The position numbers and the translations under genes were made by a program. This document shows positions 34,775 through 43,088 of a DNA stretch of 64,000 nt, piece by piece. Under the pieces are notes generated by a model, which made no database searches, was not told the origin of the DNA, and worked only from the letters and a program-made list of their open reading frames with translations. The DNA is from GCA-002727615 sp964442655 (GTDB taxonomy: Bacteria > Pseudomonadota > Alphaproteobacteria > TMED109): NCBI GenBank assembly GCA_964442655.1, contig CAYTZM010000007.1:40244-104243 (forward strand), in the 5' to 3' direction. The stretch's first letter is position 1, and each line of letters starts with the position of its first letter.

Positions 34775-35641
34775 AATAAATACAAAAAATACAAACCTAT
34801 TGAGAATAGTTTTAAAAATTTAAGAAATGAAATCTGTCTATCTTTTACAAATATAGAAAAGCAACTGAATAATGGTCCAAACAAGAATCTAAAGCCTGGA
34901 AAATTTAAAAAAAAAATATGGAAAAGACCAGCTGATAAAGGTTTTAAATCAGGAGGTGGTGGAGTTATGTCCATAATGCACGGTAGGGTTTTTGAAAAAG
35001 TTGGAGTTAACATATCTACTGTATATGGTGCATTTTCAAATGATATGAAAAATAAAATTCCAGGAGCTAAATTAAACCCTAATTTTTATGCCACAGGAAT
35101 TTCTTTAGTAGCACATATGCATTCTCCATTAATACCTTCAGCACATTTTAATACTAGATTCATTTGTACCTCAAAAAACTGGTTTGGAGGGGGAGCAGAT
35201 TTAACTCCAACATACTTAAAAAAATCTAAAACAATTAGTAAAAACTTTCATAATGCACTTAAAAATACATGCGATATCTATAACCCTTCTTATTATCCTA
35301 AATTTAAAAAGTGGTGTGATGAATACTTTTTTTTGCCTCATAGAAATGAACCTAGAGGCTTAGGAGGTATATTTTTTGATAATTTAGAAAATAATTTTGA
35401 ACAAAATTTTAATTTTATTAGCGATATAGGAAAAACATTCTCAAAAACATTCTCAAAAATAGTTATGTCTAAAATTAATAATAAATGGAATCAAGAACAA
35501 AAAAATGCCCAGCTAATAAAAAGAGGGAGATATGTGGAATTTAACCTATTATATGATCGTGGAACAGCTTTTGGTTTACAGACAAAAGGAAATGTTGATG
35601 CAATATTTATGTCATTACCGCCAGAAGTGTCATGGAAATAA
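34772..35641 (+). CDS. hemF: Oxygen-dependent coproporphyrinogen III oxidase, probable ATT start
   Basis: HemF oxidatively decarboxylates coproporphyrinogen III in heme synthesis. Its conserved blocks run from WKRP (W50) and GGGGVMS through SAHFNTRF, WFGGGADLTP, FFLPHRNEPRGLGG and YVEFNLLYDRGT to the C-terminal MSLPPEVSW. The first in-frame ATG (34967) is residue 66 and would remove GGGG and the WKRP block. With ATT 34772 as start the protein has 289 residues, normal for the family. A one-base loss in the A6 run at 34766-34771 could instead have separated it from an ATG at 34749, which has no Shine-Dalgarno. It is divergent from the bc1 operon and convergent with cca. Confidence 0.85.
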   Translation: MNKYKKYKPIENSFKNLRNEICLSFTNIEKQLNNGPNKNLKPGKFKKKIWKRPADKGFKSGGGGVMSIMHGRVFEKVGVNISTVYGAFSNDMKNKIPGAKLNPNFYATGISLVAHMHSPLIPSAHFNTRFICTSKNWFGGGADLTPTYLKKSKTISKNFHNALKNTCDIYNPSYYPKFKKWCDEYFFLPHRNEPRGLGGIFFDNLENNFEQNFNFISDIGKTFSKTFSKIVMSKINNKWNQEQKNAQLIKRGRYVEFNLLYDRGTAFGLQTKGNVDAIFMSLPPEVSWK

Positions 35642-35663
35642 TTCTATAGGTTTATTATAAACT

Positions 35664-36923
35664 TTATAATTTATTATATTCTGCTTTAAGAATTTCTTTA
35701 CAATCATTATAAGACTTTTTACAATCATTTTTTATCCACCAATTTCTTACATTATTTATAGCTCTACCTACATCTTTACCTTCTTTAAACCCTACATTAA
35801 TAGCATCCTGCCCTGAACAGGGAAATTTAGGAGGAGCTTTATTCAAAACGTTTTTTATTTCATTTTGTACATTTACTCCAAGTATATCATAAACATCTTG
35901 TAAATTTTGAATTGCGCCTTTCCCATTATCTAGCCAAATTCTATAAACATCAAACTTAGAGATGCTATGTATTTTCATAACCCAATTAACATTTCTATAT
36001 AAAAATATCTCATCATTTTTAGAAAATCTTAATCTTTTAGATACACTCTTTACATGATTTTTAATATTATTATCATTATTCTTTAACAAACCTAATATTA
36101 ACGCTGTAAATAGCAAAAATGATTCATTATTAAAATTTTTATTTTTAATAAATTTTTTATTTAAATTTTTTAAATAGTTTTTATTTATTTTGCAGTCATC
36201 TAATTTTTCAATCGAATAAATATATTTAAATAAATTATTATCTAATATAAATTCAATAACTTTCAAGAAATTTATATCAACAAATATTTTATTAAACTCA
36301 TCAGTTATTCTCTCACCCGACAATAACTTAATATTTTTTGCATATTTTAAACATGCCTTCATAGATAAATGATCAATATTATTAGAAAATTTAGCTAAAA
36401 ACCTGAAATACCGAATAATTCTCAAATAATCTTCTTTTATTCTTACTTCAGGTTTACCTATAAATCTTATTATTTTATTTTCTAAATCTTTAAAACCTGA
36501 TCCAGTAGGGTCTTTAATACTACCATATTCATCAGCATATAAAGCATTAATAGTAAAATCTCTTCTTAATGCATCTTCCAGCCAATCGTCTCCAAAAACT
36601 ACTTTAGCATGTCTTCCATCTGTCAATACATCTTTTCTCAAGGTTGTAATCTCATAAGATCTCTTATTTTCATATATAGCTATGGTTCCATAATCAATTC
36701 CTATTGGTTTAACTTCAAAACCTGCTTTCGATAAAAGGTTAGAAGCTTCTTGAGGTAAAATTTTTGTAGCAAAATCAATATCGACTACTGGAGAACTTCT
36801 TAACCAATCCCTTACAGCTCCTCCCACTATTAAAGTTTTATCGGAACCTCCCAAAACATTTAATATTTTGTATGGAATTCCAGTCGACCAAGGAGTTTTA
36901 GTATTTAAATTAACGTTCAACAT
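35664..36923 (-). CDS. cca: CCA tRNA nucleotidyltransferase / poly(A) polymerase family
   Basis: This enzyme adds or repairs the 3' CCA of tRNAs. The 419-residue class II nucleotidyltransferase has the motif LIVGGAVRDWLR, catalytic DIDFA, YEITTLRKD, the template motif EDALRRDFTINALY, and IRFIGKPEVRIKEDYLRIIRYFRF split across the neck. The class is confirmed by the RRDFTINAL motif. It overlaps the DUF6111 gene by 14 bases, so the two are coupled, in the usual alphaproteobacterial order Nudix-DUF6111-cca. Confidence 0.94.
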   Translation of the reverse strand: MLNVNLNTKTPWSTGIPYKILNVLGGSDKTLIVGGAVRDWLRSSPVVDIDFATKILPQEASNLLSKAGFEVKPIGIDYGTIAIYENKRSYEITTLRKDVLTDGRHAKVVFGDDWLEDALRRDFTINALYADEYGSIKDPTGSGFKDLENKIIRFIGKPEVRIKEDYLRIIRYFRFLAKFSNNIDHLSMKACLKYAKNIKLLSGERITDEFNKIFVDINFLKVIEFILDNNLFKYIYSIEKLDDCKINKNYLKNLNKKFIKNKNFNNESFLLFTALILGLLKNNDNNIKNHVKSVSKRLRFSKNDEIFLYRNVNWVMKIHSISKFDVYRIWLDNGKGAIQNLQDVYDILGVNVQNEIKNVLNKAPPKFPCSGQDAINVGFKEGKDVGRAINNVRNWWIKNDCKKSYNDCKEILKAEYNKL

Positions 36924-37173
36924 GTCCAGGTTCTATTCCATCTTCAGTCGCTTTTGGAGGAATATATTTTCCTCCTGGAAGTTCTCCAAATTGAACAAAT
37001 CTAAATAAAACTAAAGTAAAGCCAAACATTAATACAGCTATAATAATAAATACAAACCATGGAGCTTTCTTAGGGTTATCAGACCTTTTCCTAATTAATA
37101 AATACCATATTAATATTAATATTATAAAAACTATAACTGGTAAAAACCTAATAATAAAAACACTCATTAACAA
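36910..37173 (-). CDS. DUF6111 family small membrane protein
   Basis: An 87-residue protein with two predicted membrane helices (about 4-26 and 38-62), the basic loop RKRSDNPKKAP between them, and a soluble tail GKYIPPKATEDGIEPGHVER. This tail and the gene's place between a Nudix hydrolase and cca match the alphaproteobacterial family DUF6111. Function is unknown. The last 14 bases overlap the start of cca. Confidence 0.8.
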   Translation of the reverse strand: MLMSVFIIRFLPVIVFIILILIWYLLIRKRSDNPKKAPWFVFIIIAVLMFGFTLVLFRFVQFGELPGGKYIPPKATEDGIEPGHVER

Positions 37174-37185
37174 ATCCTTTATATA

Positions 37186-37803
37186 TTATTTGGTATCTTC
37201 TATTATATCACAAAAATTTACAATTATCCTTGCAGTTGATCCCCAAATTTTTCTATTTTTCCATTTATATTCATAATAAGTATATTTCTTATTTTTATAA
37301 GATGCATTTTTTAATTTTCTATTTTTTTTATTAAAAAAATAGCTTAAAGGAACTTCAAATATATCCGCTACTTCACTCTCTTGGATTTTAGGATTAAAAC
37401 CTTCATTAATATAACCTACTATGGGAGTAACATTATAATTGGTTCCTGTTATGCAGTTATCTAGTGTTCCCAAGATATCTATCTTATTTGATTCAAGTCC
37501 TATTTCCTCATAAGCTTCTCTTTTAGCACATTCAATCATATTTTTATCTTTGTTATCAAATCTACCTCCTGGAAAACATACTTGGCCAGGATGTGATAAA
37601 ACATCCTTAGATCTTGTAGTAAATATTATCTTATTCTCATTTTTAACTCTAATTATTGGAAACAATATCGCTGCTGATTTATAATTCGTGTTTTGTATTC
37701 TATTTAAGATGTTTTCTTTTTCATATTTTACTTTTGCATCTATTACTATATTGCTTTGTCTTGATGATAATATCTTTTTAATTTTTGAAAAAAAATCATC
37801 CAT
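37186..37803 (-). CDS. Nudix hydrolase, CoA pyrophosphatase type
   Basis: A 205-residue Nudix protein. The Nudix box lies in GGRFDNKDKNMIECAKREA continuing into YEEIGL, with the longer spacing and the upstream LFPIIRV typical of the YeaB/NudL subfamily that cleaves coenzyme A derivatives. TNYNVTPIVGYI and SEVADIFEVPLSYF support that group. The substrate is by family similarity only. DUF6111 follows 12 bases downstream and DUF1285 lies 4 bases upstream. Confidence 0.87.
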   Translation of the reverse strand: MDDFFSKIKKILSSRQSNIVIDAKVKYEKENILNRIQNTNYKSAAILFPIIRVKNENKIIFTTRSKDVLSHPGQVCFPGGRFDNKDKNMIECAKREAYEEIGLESNKIDILGTLDNCITGTNYNVTPIVGYINEGFNPKIQESEVADIFEVPLSYFFNKKNRKLKNASYKNKKYTYYEYKWKNRKIWGSTARIIVNFCDIIEDTK

Positions 37804-37807
37804 TTTC

Positions 37808-38299
37808 TTACCTAATAAATTCTTTTCTATCTTTAGCTATATCCATATCAAAAAAACAATTGTCACTTTCTATAACATTTCTAATATTATCATCAATATT
37901 TTTTTTAATAACTACTTCAGCCAAATTATAATAAACAGATCTAGAAATTTTTGCTCCTATACCTGCCTTAACTAAAACATAAGGCAGCAACTGCTTATCT
38001 CTATTCTTTTTTTCCATCCATAATGGATTATGCTTACCTAATTTAATGATGTCACCTACATTAGTTTCAAAATATATAATCTGACAATCTTCATATTTAA
38101 TTTTTAAGTCTATAATTATAAATGGAACATCTTCAATTTCTATTAACACATCTTCTACTGGTGTTTTTAAATGAAAAGTTCCATCTTTATATCTAGTTAA
38201 TACTGAAGAAAATAATTTAACTAATGAGTTGCGTGATATTATAGAATTATTATAATACCACTCTCCTCGAGAATTTATTTTAAAGATTGGATTATTCAT
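37808..38299 (-). CDS. DUF1285 domain-containing protein
   Basis: A 163-residue soluble protein with the family's opening pattern FKINSRGEWYYNNSII, the middle FHLKTPVEDVLIEIEDVPFI, and GKHNPLWM near the centre. DUF1285 proteins have a known fold but no assigned function. It is the first gene of a minus-strand block (DUF1285, Nudix, DUF6111, cca) and is divergent from the MoxR gene, a pairing common in alphaproteobacteria. Confidence 0.85.
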   Translation of the reverse strand: MNNPIFKINSRGEWYYNNSIISRNSLVKLFSSVLTRYKDGTFHLKTPVEDVLIEIEDVPFIIIDLKIKYEDCQIIYFETNVGDIIKLGKHNPLWMEKKNRDKQLLPYVLVKAGIGAKISRSVYYNLAEVVIKKNIDDNIRNVIESDNCFFDMDIAKDRKEFIR

Positions 38300-38415
38300 A
38301 CTTTATATTTATATAAAACCTATTATAAAATCCATATTATTATTTGGTTTAATCAAAATATATGATAACAGAAGAAGTAATTATTAATTGAAGTAATTTA
38401 GCAAGGTCAAAAATT

Positions 38416-39423
38416 ATGAAAACAAATAATAAATCTAAAAGAAAAAAACCAAAAGAAATTAATGAAATTAAGAATCTAAACAAAAATATTACTGAAATAA
38501 GAAAACATATTCATGAAATAATTTTTGGACAAGATGAAGTTATAGATAAAATTATTATCACATTGTTATCGGGTGGCCATATGCTTTTAGTGGGTTTGCC
38601 AGGATTAGCTAAAACAAGATTAGTAAGATCATTAGGAACTATCATGGGACTTACAAGAAAAAGAATTCAATTTACCCCTGATTTAATGCCTACTGATATT
38701 TTAGGTACTGAAATTTTAGATGAAACAGGAAAAGGTAAAAGAAGTTTTAGGTTTATTGAAGGACCAGTATTCTCTCAATTCTTACTTGCAGACGAAATAA
38801 ATAGAGCTAGCCCTAGAACTCAATCTGCATTACTTCAAGCGATGCAAGAACAAAGAGTCACTGTAGCTGGTAAAAATTATACTTTACCGAAACCATTTCA
38901 TGTCCTTGCTACACAAAATCCTATAGAACAAGAAGGTACATATGTTTTACCCGAAGCACAATTAGACAGATTTCTAATGCAAATAAATATAACATATCCT
39001 GATAAAGATTCGGAAAAACAAATGCTTATAGCTACAACAGGTATAGATGAAAAAGACCCTAAAAAAGTATTAAGCGCAAAAGATTTAATTAAAGCACAAG
39101 AATTAATAAGGTCAATACCAGTTGGCGAAAAAGTAATTGAAGCTATATTAACTTTAGTCAGAAATGCTAGACCTGATACCTCTAATTTAAAAATAGTAAA
39201 AAATAACTTATCTTGGGGGCCAGGACCTAGAGCAAGTCAAGCTTTTATGACTGCTACCAGAGCCAGAGCAATAATAAATGGAAGAATTTCTCCATCTATA
39301 GATGATGTTATTTCCTTAGCAGAACCTATATTAAAACATAGAATGAGTTTAAATTATTCAGCTAAAGCTGAAGGAAAAACTCTCAATGATATATTGAGCG
39401 AGCTAATAAAAACGATAAAGTAA
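38416..39423 (+). CDS. MoxR-family AAA+ ATPase
   Basis: A 335-residue AAA+ ATPase with Walker A GLPGLAKTR, in which Ala replaces the usual central Gly, Walker B LLADEINRASP, the sensor 1 block LATQNPIEQEGTYVLPEAQLDRF, and a C-terminal lid. MoxR proteins act as chaperone-like partners of von Willebrand factor A proteins, for instance in metal insertion. Here it heads a four-gene plus-strand module with a DUF58 protein, a BatA/DUF4159 protein and a large membrane protein; the client is unknown. Confidence 0.93.
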   Translation: MKTNNKSKRKKPKEINEIKNLNKNITEIRKHIHEIIFGQDEVIDKIIITLLSGGHMLLVGLPGLAKTRLVRSLGTIMGLTRKRIQFTPDLMPTDILGTEILDETGKGKRSFRFIEGPVFSQFLLADEINRASPRTQSALLQAMQEQRVTVAGKNYTLPKPFHVLATQNPIEQEGTYVLPEAQLDRFLMQINITYPDKDSEKQMLIATTGIDEKDPKKVLSAKDLIKAQELIRSIPVGEKVIEAILTLVRNARPDTSNLKIVKNNLSWGPGPRASQAFMTATRARAIINGRISPSIDDVISLAEPILKHRMSLNYSAKAEGKTLNDILSELIKTIK

Positions 39424-39440
39424 ATGAACAAATTTGAAAA

Positions 39441-40316
39441 ATGAGAATACAGGCAGAAAAATTAGCTAATTTAACACCAAATCTATCTATTAGAGCTAAT
39501 AAACTTGCAAATACGGTCTTAGAAGGTATTCATAATAGAAATAAAGCAGGAATTGGTGATAATTTTTGGCAGTTTCGTAAATATGAATATGGTGACCCAA
39601 TTCAACTTATAGATTGGAAAAAAACTGGCAAATCTTCAGATATATTTATACAAGAAAAAGAATTATCTACAGTTCAAAATATTAACATATGGCGTGATAC
39701 ATCTAATTCTATGAATTATCATTCTAATAAAAATATAATTTTAAAGAGTGATATAGCTAATATATTAACCTTAGCCCTATCTCTAATTTTTTCTAAAAAA
39801 GGTGAAAACGTCTCAATAAATGGAATAAATAATAAATCAATAACGGAAGATAATAATTTAGAACCTATTACAGACACTTTAAATAATAAAACTACTACTA
39901 GATATGTTTCTAAACCTAATTTAAATGAAATAAAAAACAACTCATCATCAATTTTAATTGGGGACTTTCTCTATAATTCAAAAATTACAAATAATATAAT
40001 AAAGACGCTTTCTAGTAGAAATATTTATGGGATTATAATTCATATTATAGACCCTGCAGAAAAATCTTTTCCTTTTAAAGGAAGGATAAATTTTAATGGA
40101 TTAGAAGGTGAAGATCCATATTTAATTGGAAATGTTGAAGCTGTAAAAGAAGAATATAGTAAAATATTTGAAGATCACATAAAAAATATTAAAAATACAG
40201 CCAAATCCTACGGATGGAACTATTTTATGCATATAACTGATAAACCACTTGAAGAATTAATGATAGATATTTATTTTAGTATTTCTAGATATAACGAAGC
40301 TAATATAGAAAAATAA
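39441..40316 (+). CDS. DUF58 domain-containing protein (VWA-like)
   Basis: A 291-residue soluble protein with the DUF58 signature FRKYEYGDPIQLIDWK in the first third. Later, IWRDTSNSM matches the DxSxS metal-ion-dependent adhesion site (MIDAS) of von Willebrand A domains, intact here. DUF58 proteins typically pair with MoxR ATPases, as here (17 bases apart). One base separates its stop from the next ATG. Function is unknown; a role as an adaptor that MoxR acts on is inference. Confidence 0.87.
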   Translation: MRIQAEKLANLTPNLSIRANKLANTVLEGIHNRNKAGIGDNFWQFRKYEYGDPIQLIDWKKTGKSSDIFIQEKELSTVQNINIWRDTSNSMNYHSNKNIILKSDIANILTLALSLIFSKKGENVSINGINNKSITEDNNLEPITDTLNNKTTTRYVSKPNLNEIKNNSSSILIGDFLYNSKITNNIIKTLSSRNIYGIIIHIIDPAEKSFPFKGRINFNGLEGEDPYLIGNVEAVKEEYSKIFEDHIKNIKNTAKSYGWNYFMHITDKPLEELMIDIYFSISRYNEANIEK

Positions 40317-40317
40317 A

Positions 40318-43074
40318 ATGAATTTACTTTCTAATTTAACCTTTGGTAATCCATTAGCACTTTGGTCATTATTTTCAATTCCTGGAGTGTGGTTATTATT
40401 AAAAATTTACCCTCCATCACCTAAAATTGTAACTTTCCCTCCTTTAAATTTTTTATTAAAAATAAATAATGATCAACAAACTGCTAGTAATGCTCCACTT
40501 TGGTTGCTTTTATACCGAATATTATTTTTAACTTTATTAATATTTGCTTTTGCAAATCCAATTTATAATACAAAGCCAATTTTTGAAAAAAGCGGGCCAG
40601 TATTTTTGTTGATAGATAATGGTTGGTCCTCATCAACAAATTGGGAGAGTAAAAAAGAAAAAATTTATGAATATATAAATCACGCTGAACAAAATAATAA
40701 ATCTATTATAATCTCATTGACAGCTCAACAAAACAAACCTTCTGACTCAGATTTTGAATTATTAAGTGCTTCCAAAGCCCGTTCTATAATTGAAACTTTA
40801 GTCCCTGTGCCTTGGGCATCAGACTATAAACTATTATATAAAAAAATAGAATCTATAAAAATTAATGAAAAATATAATATTTTTTGGTTTTGGGATGGTG
40901 TAAATCATAATAAACAAGAGACTACACAGAGCTTAGTAAACAAACTAGAAAATATAGGATCACTAACTGTTATAGACTATTTTAATAATACTCCTATAAA
41001 AATAATAAAAAACGTAATAAATGAAACAAATAATGAATTATTAATAGAAATGTCTAGAAATCTAGGTTCTATTCAAGAAAAAGTGTTTTTAAGAGCAAAC
41101 GGTCCAAATGGGGAAATACTTAATAGAACTGAAGCAACTTTTGAAGCTAATAAAAGAAATACGAAAGCAATTATTTTAATACCCAATGATTTAAAAAACA
41201 ATTTAAGTTCTATCTCTATTGAAGACCAAAATTCTGCTGGCTCTATATATTTATTTGACGAAAAATGGAAAAAAAGAAGTGTTGGAATAGTAGGTGATAA
41301 AAATACTTTTAGAACTCAACCATTATTATCTCCTGCTTACTATCTAGATAGAGCTATAAAACCTTTTAGTGAAATAATGATAGATGATTTATCATTACTA
41401 CTAGAAAAAAAATTATCTGTAATTATTTTACCTGGAATTGGAACTATAAGAAATGAACTTAATAATAAACTTAAAGCTTGGATTAAAAATGGAGGAATGT
41501 TAATACGATTTGCTGGACCAAATTTAGAAGGAGCAAATACTGACCTTTTACCTGTCAAACTAAGATCACTAGACTCTAGAGTATTTGGAGGGGCTTTAAG
41601 TTGGGATAAACCCGTATCTATAAAAACATTCCCTATAGGATCTCCTCTTTACGGAATTACCATCCAAGATGATATTTTAATTAATAAACAAGTAATAGCA
41701 GAACCTTCTCCTAATCTATTAAATAATACTTGGGCATCTCTTAAAGATGGAACACCCTTAATAACAGCAAAAAAAATAGATAAAGGTATAAATATATTTT
41801 TCCATATAACTGCTAATGCTGAATGGTCTAATATGCCACTAACAGGAACATTTGTTGAAATATTAGAAAGACTAATTAGTTTATCTACAGGAAATCAAGA
41901 AGTTGACGACAAACTTCCGCTTAAACCATTCAAATTACTTAACAGTTTTGGTAGATTAGTAGACCCTCCAAATAATTCTCTACCAATAAACTTTAGTGAT
42001 AAAGATAATAATTACGTCAATAGAGCCCCAGGATATTATGGAAATGAATTGTTTTTAAGAGTGTTAAATTTAACAGATAATATCAAAATTTTAGAACCTA
42101 AAACTGTTACATTTAAAGAAGAAACAAGTATAGAAAAATTTATTTCAGAAAAATCAATACAACTAAAATCTTTATTACTAACTTTAATAATCTTACTAGC
42201 TATTTTTGATGCTATTATCAGTTTAAAAATTAAAGGTAAAATTAACTCTAAATCATTTAAAAAAATTTTAAAATTTAGCATAATTCTTTTCTTTATATGT
42301 AATGCCAATCTTATAAATAAATCTTATGCACAAAATAAAGTAGCGGCAATTCAAACTCAATTAGCTTATATAATTACAAAAAACGAAAAAATTAATCAAA
42401 CCTCATATTTAGGTTTATTAGAACTTACTAAAATTATGAAAGAAAGAACTTCAATTGAAGCTAGCCCTCCAGCAGGGATAAATATCACTAGTGATGATAT
42501 TTCATTTTATCCTCTTTTATATTGGCCTATTATTAATGATAGTTATTCCTTAACTGACAAAGTTATATCTAAAATACAAGACTATATGAAAAATGGCGGC
42601 TTAATAATATTTGATACAAGAGATGCCAACCCTTCTAAAATTATTACAAATATATCAACAGAAGAACAAAATATTTTAAAAGCTTTACTAAAAGATTTAG
42701 ATCTTCCATTACTCATTAATGTGCCTAATGATCATGTCTTAAAAAGATCTTTTTATTTGTTAGATACATTGCCTGGCAGGTATTCAGGAGGAAATGTCTG
42801 GGTAGAAGCAACAGAAAAAAATTCTCGAGATGGAGTATCATCGGTTATTATAGGAGGGAATGATTGGGCATCCGCATGGGCTAAAGATAAAAACAATCAA
42901 CCATTATTTTCAGTTATACCGGGCGGTGAAAAACAAAGAGAATTTTCTTATAGATTTGGAATTAATTTAGTTATGTATGCCATGACAGGAAATTATAAAG
43001 CTGATCAAGTTCATATAAAATCAATACTTAATAGATTAAATAAAAAAAACAATAATATGCCTCGTGAAAATTAA
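40318..43074 (+). CDS. BatA/DUF4159 membrane protein
   Basis: A 918-residue protein. The N-terminus is a BatA-type segment with two membrane helices (GNPLALWSLFSIPGVWLLL; LLYRILFLTLLIFAFANP), followed by a VWA-like domain whose MIDAS is degenerate (IDNGWSSS). A glutamine-amidotransferase-like central part follows (GGMLIRFAGP). Near residues 615-665 are two more hydrophobic stretches, the second like a signal peptide ending SYAQNK, and then the C-terminal DUF4159 domain (YPLLYWPII, GGLIIFDTRDA). It looks like a fusion of a membrane subunit and an originally exported DUF4159 protein. The function is not known. Confidence 0.85.
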   Translation: MNLLSNLTFGNPLALWSLFSIPGVWLLLKIYPPSPKIVTFPPLNFLLKINNDQQTASNAPLWLLLYRILFLTLLIFAFANPIYNTKPIFEKSGPVFLLIDNGWSSSTNWESKKEKIYEYINHAEQNNKSIIISLTAQQNKPSDSDFELLSASKARSIIETLVPVPWASDYKLLYKKIESIKINEKYNIFWFWDGVNHNKQETTQSLVNKLENIGSLTVIDYFNNTPIKIIKNVINETNNELLIEMSRNLGSIQEKVFLRANGPNGEILNRTEATFEANKRNTKAIILIPNDLKNNLSSISIEDQNSAGSIYLFDEKWKKRSVGIVGDKNTFRTQPLLSPAYYLDRAIKPFSEIMIDDLSLLLEKKLSVIILPGIGTIRNELNNKLKAWIKNGGMLIRFAGPNLEGANTDLLPVKLRSLDSRVFGGALSWDKPVSIKTFPIGSPLYGITIQDDILINKQVIAEPSPNLLNNTWASLKDGTPLITAKKIDKGINIFFHITANAEWSNMPLTGTFVEILERLISLSTGNQEVDDKLPLKPFKLLNSFGRLVDPPNNSLPINFSDKDNNYVNRAPGYYGNELFLRVLNLTDNIKILEPKTVTFKEETSIEKFISEKSIQLKSLLLTLIILLAIFDAIISLKIKGKINSKSFKKILKFSIILFFICNANLINKSYAQNKVAAIQTQLAYIITKNEKINQTSYLGLLELTKIMKERTSIEASPPAGINITSDDISFYPLLYWPIINDSYSLTDKVISKIQDYMKNGGLIIFDTRDANPSKIITNISTEEQNILKALLKDLDLPLLINVPNDHVLKRSFYLLDTLPGRYSGGNVWVEATEKNSRDGVSSVIIGGNDWASAWAKDKNNQPLFSVIPGGEKQREFSYRFGINLVMYAMTGNYKADQVHIKSILNRLNKKNNNMPREN

Positions 43075-43088
43075 TAGAATGAAAAATA

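Noticed and set aside
34705..35013. Open frame on the minus strand over the start of hemF, about 100 codons
   Set aside because: The plus-strand frame here encodes conserved HemF residues. The minus frame is a low-complexity Phe/Leu-rich product of AT-rich DNA.
35431..35454. Two perfect tandem copies of a 12-base unit in hemF, giving TFSK twice
   Set aside because: The spacing to flanking HemF motifs matches the family, so it is not an inserted repeat, only similar codons.
35642..35663. Short palindrome GTTTA/TAAAC between hemF and cca as a bidirectional terminator
   Set aside because: The stem is only 5 bp with one G-C pair and no clear T run; too weak to call.
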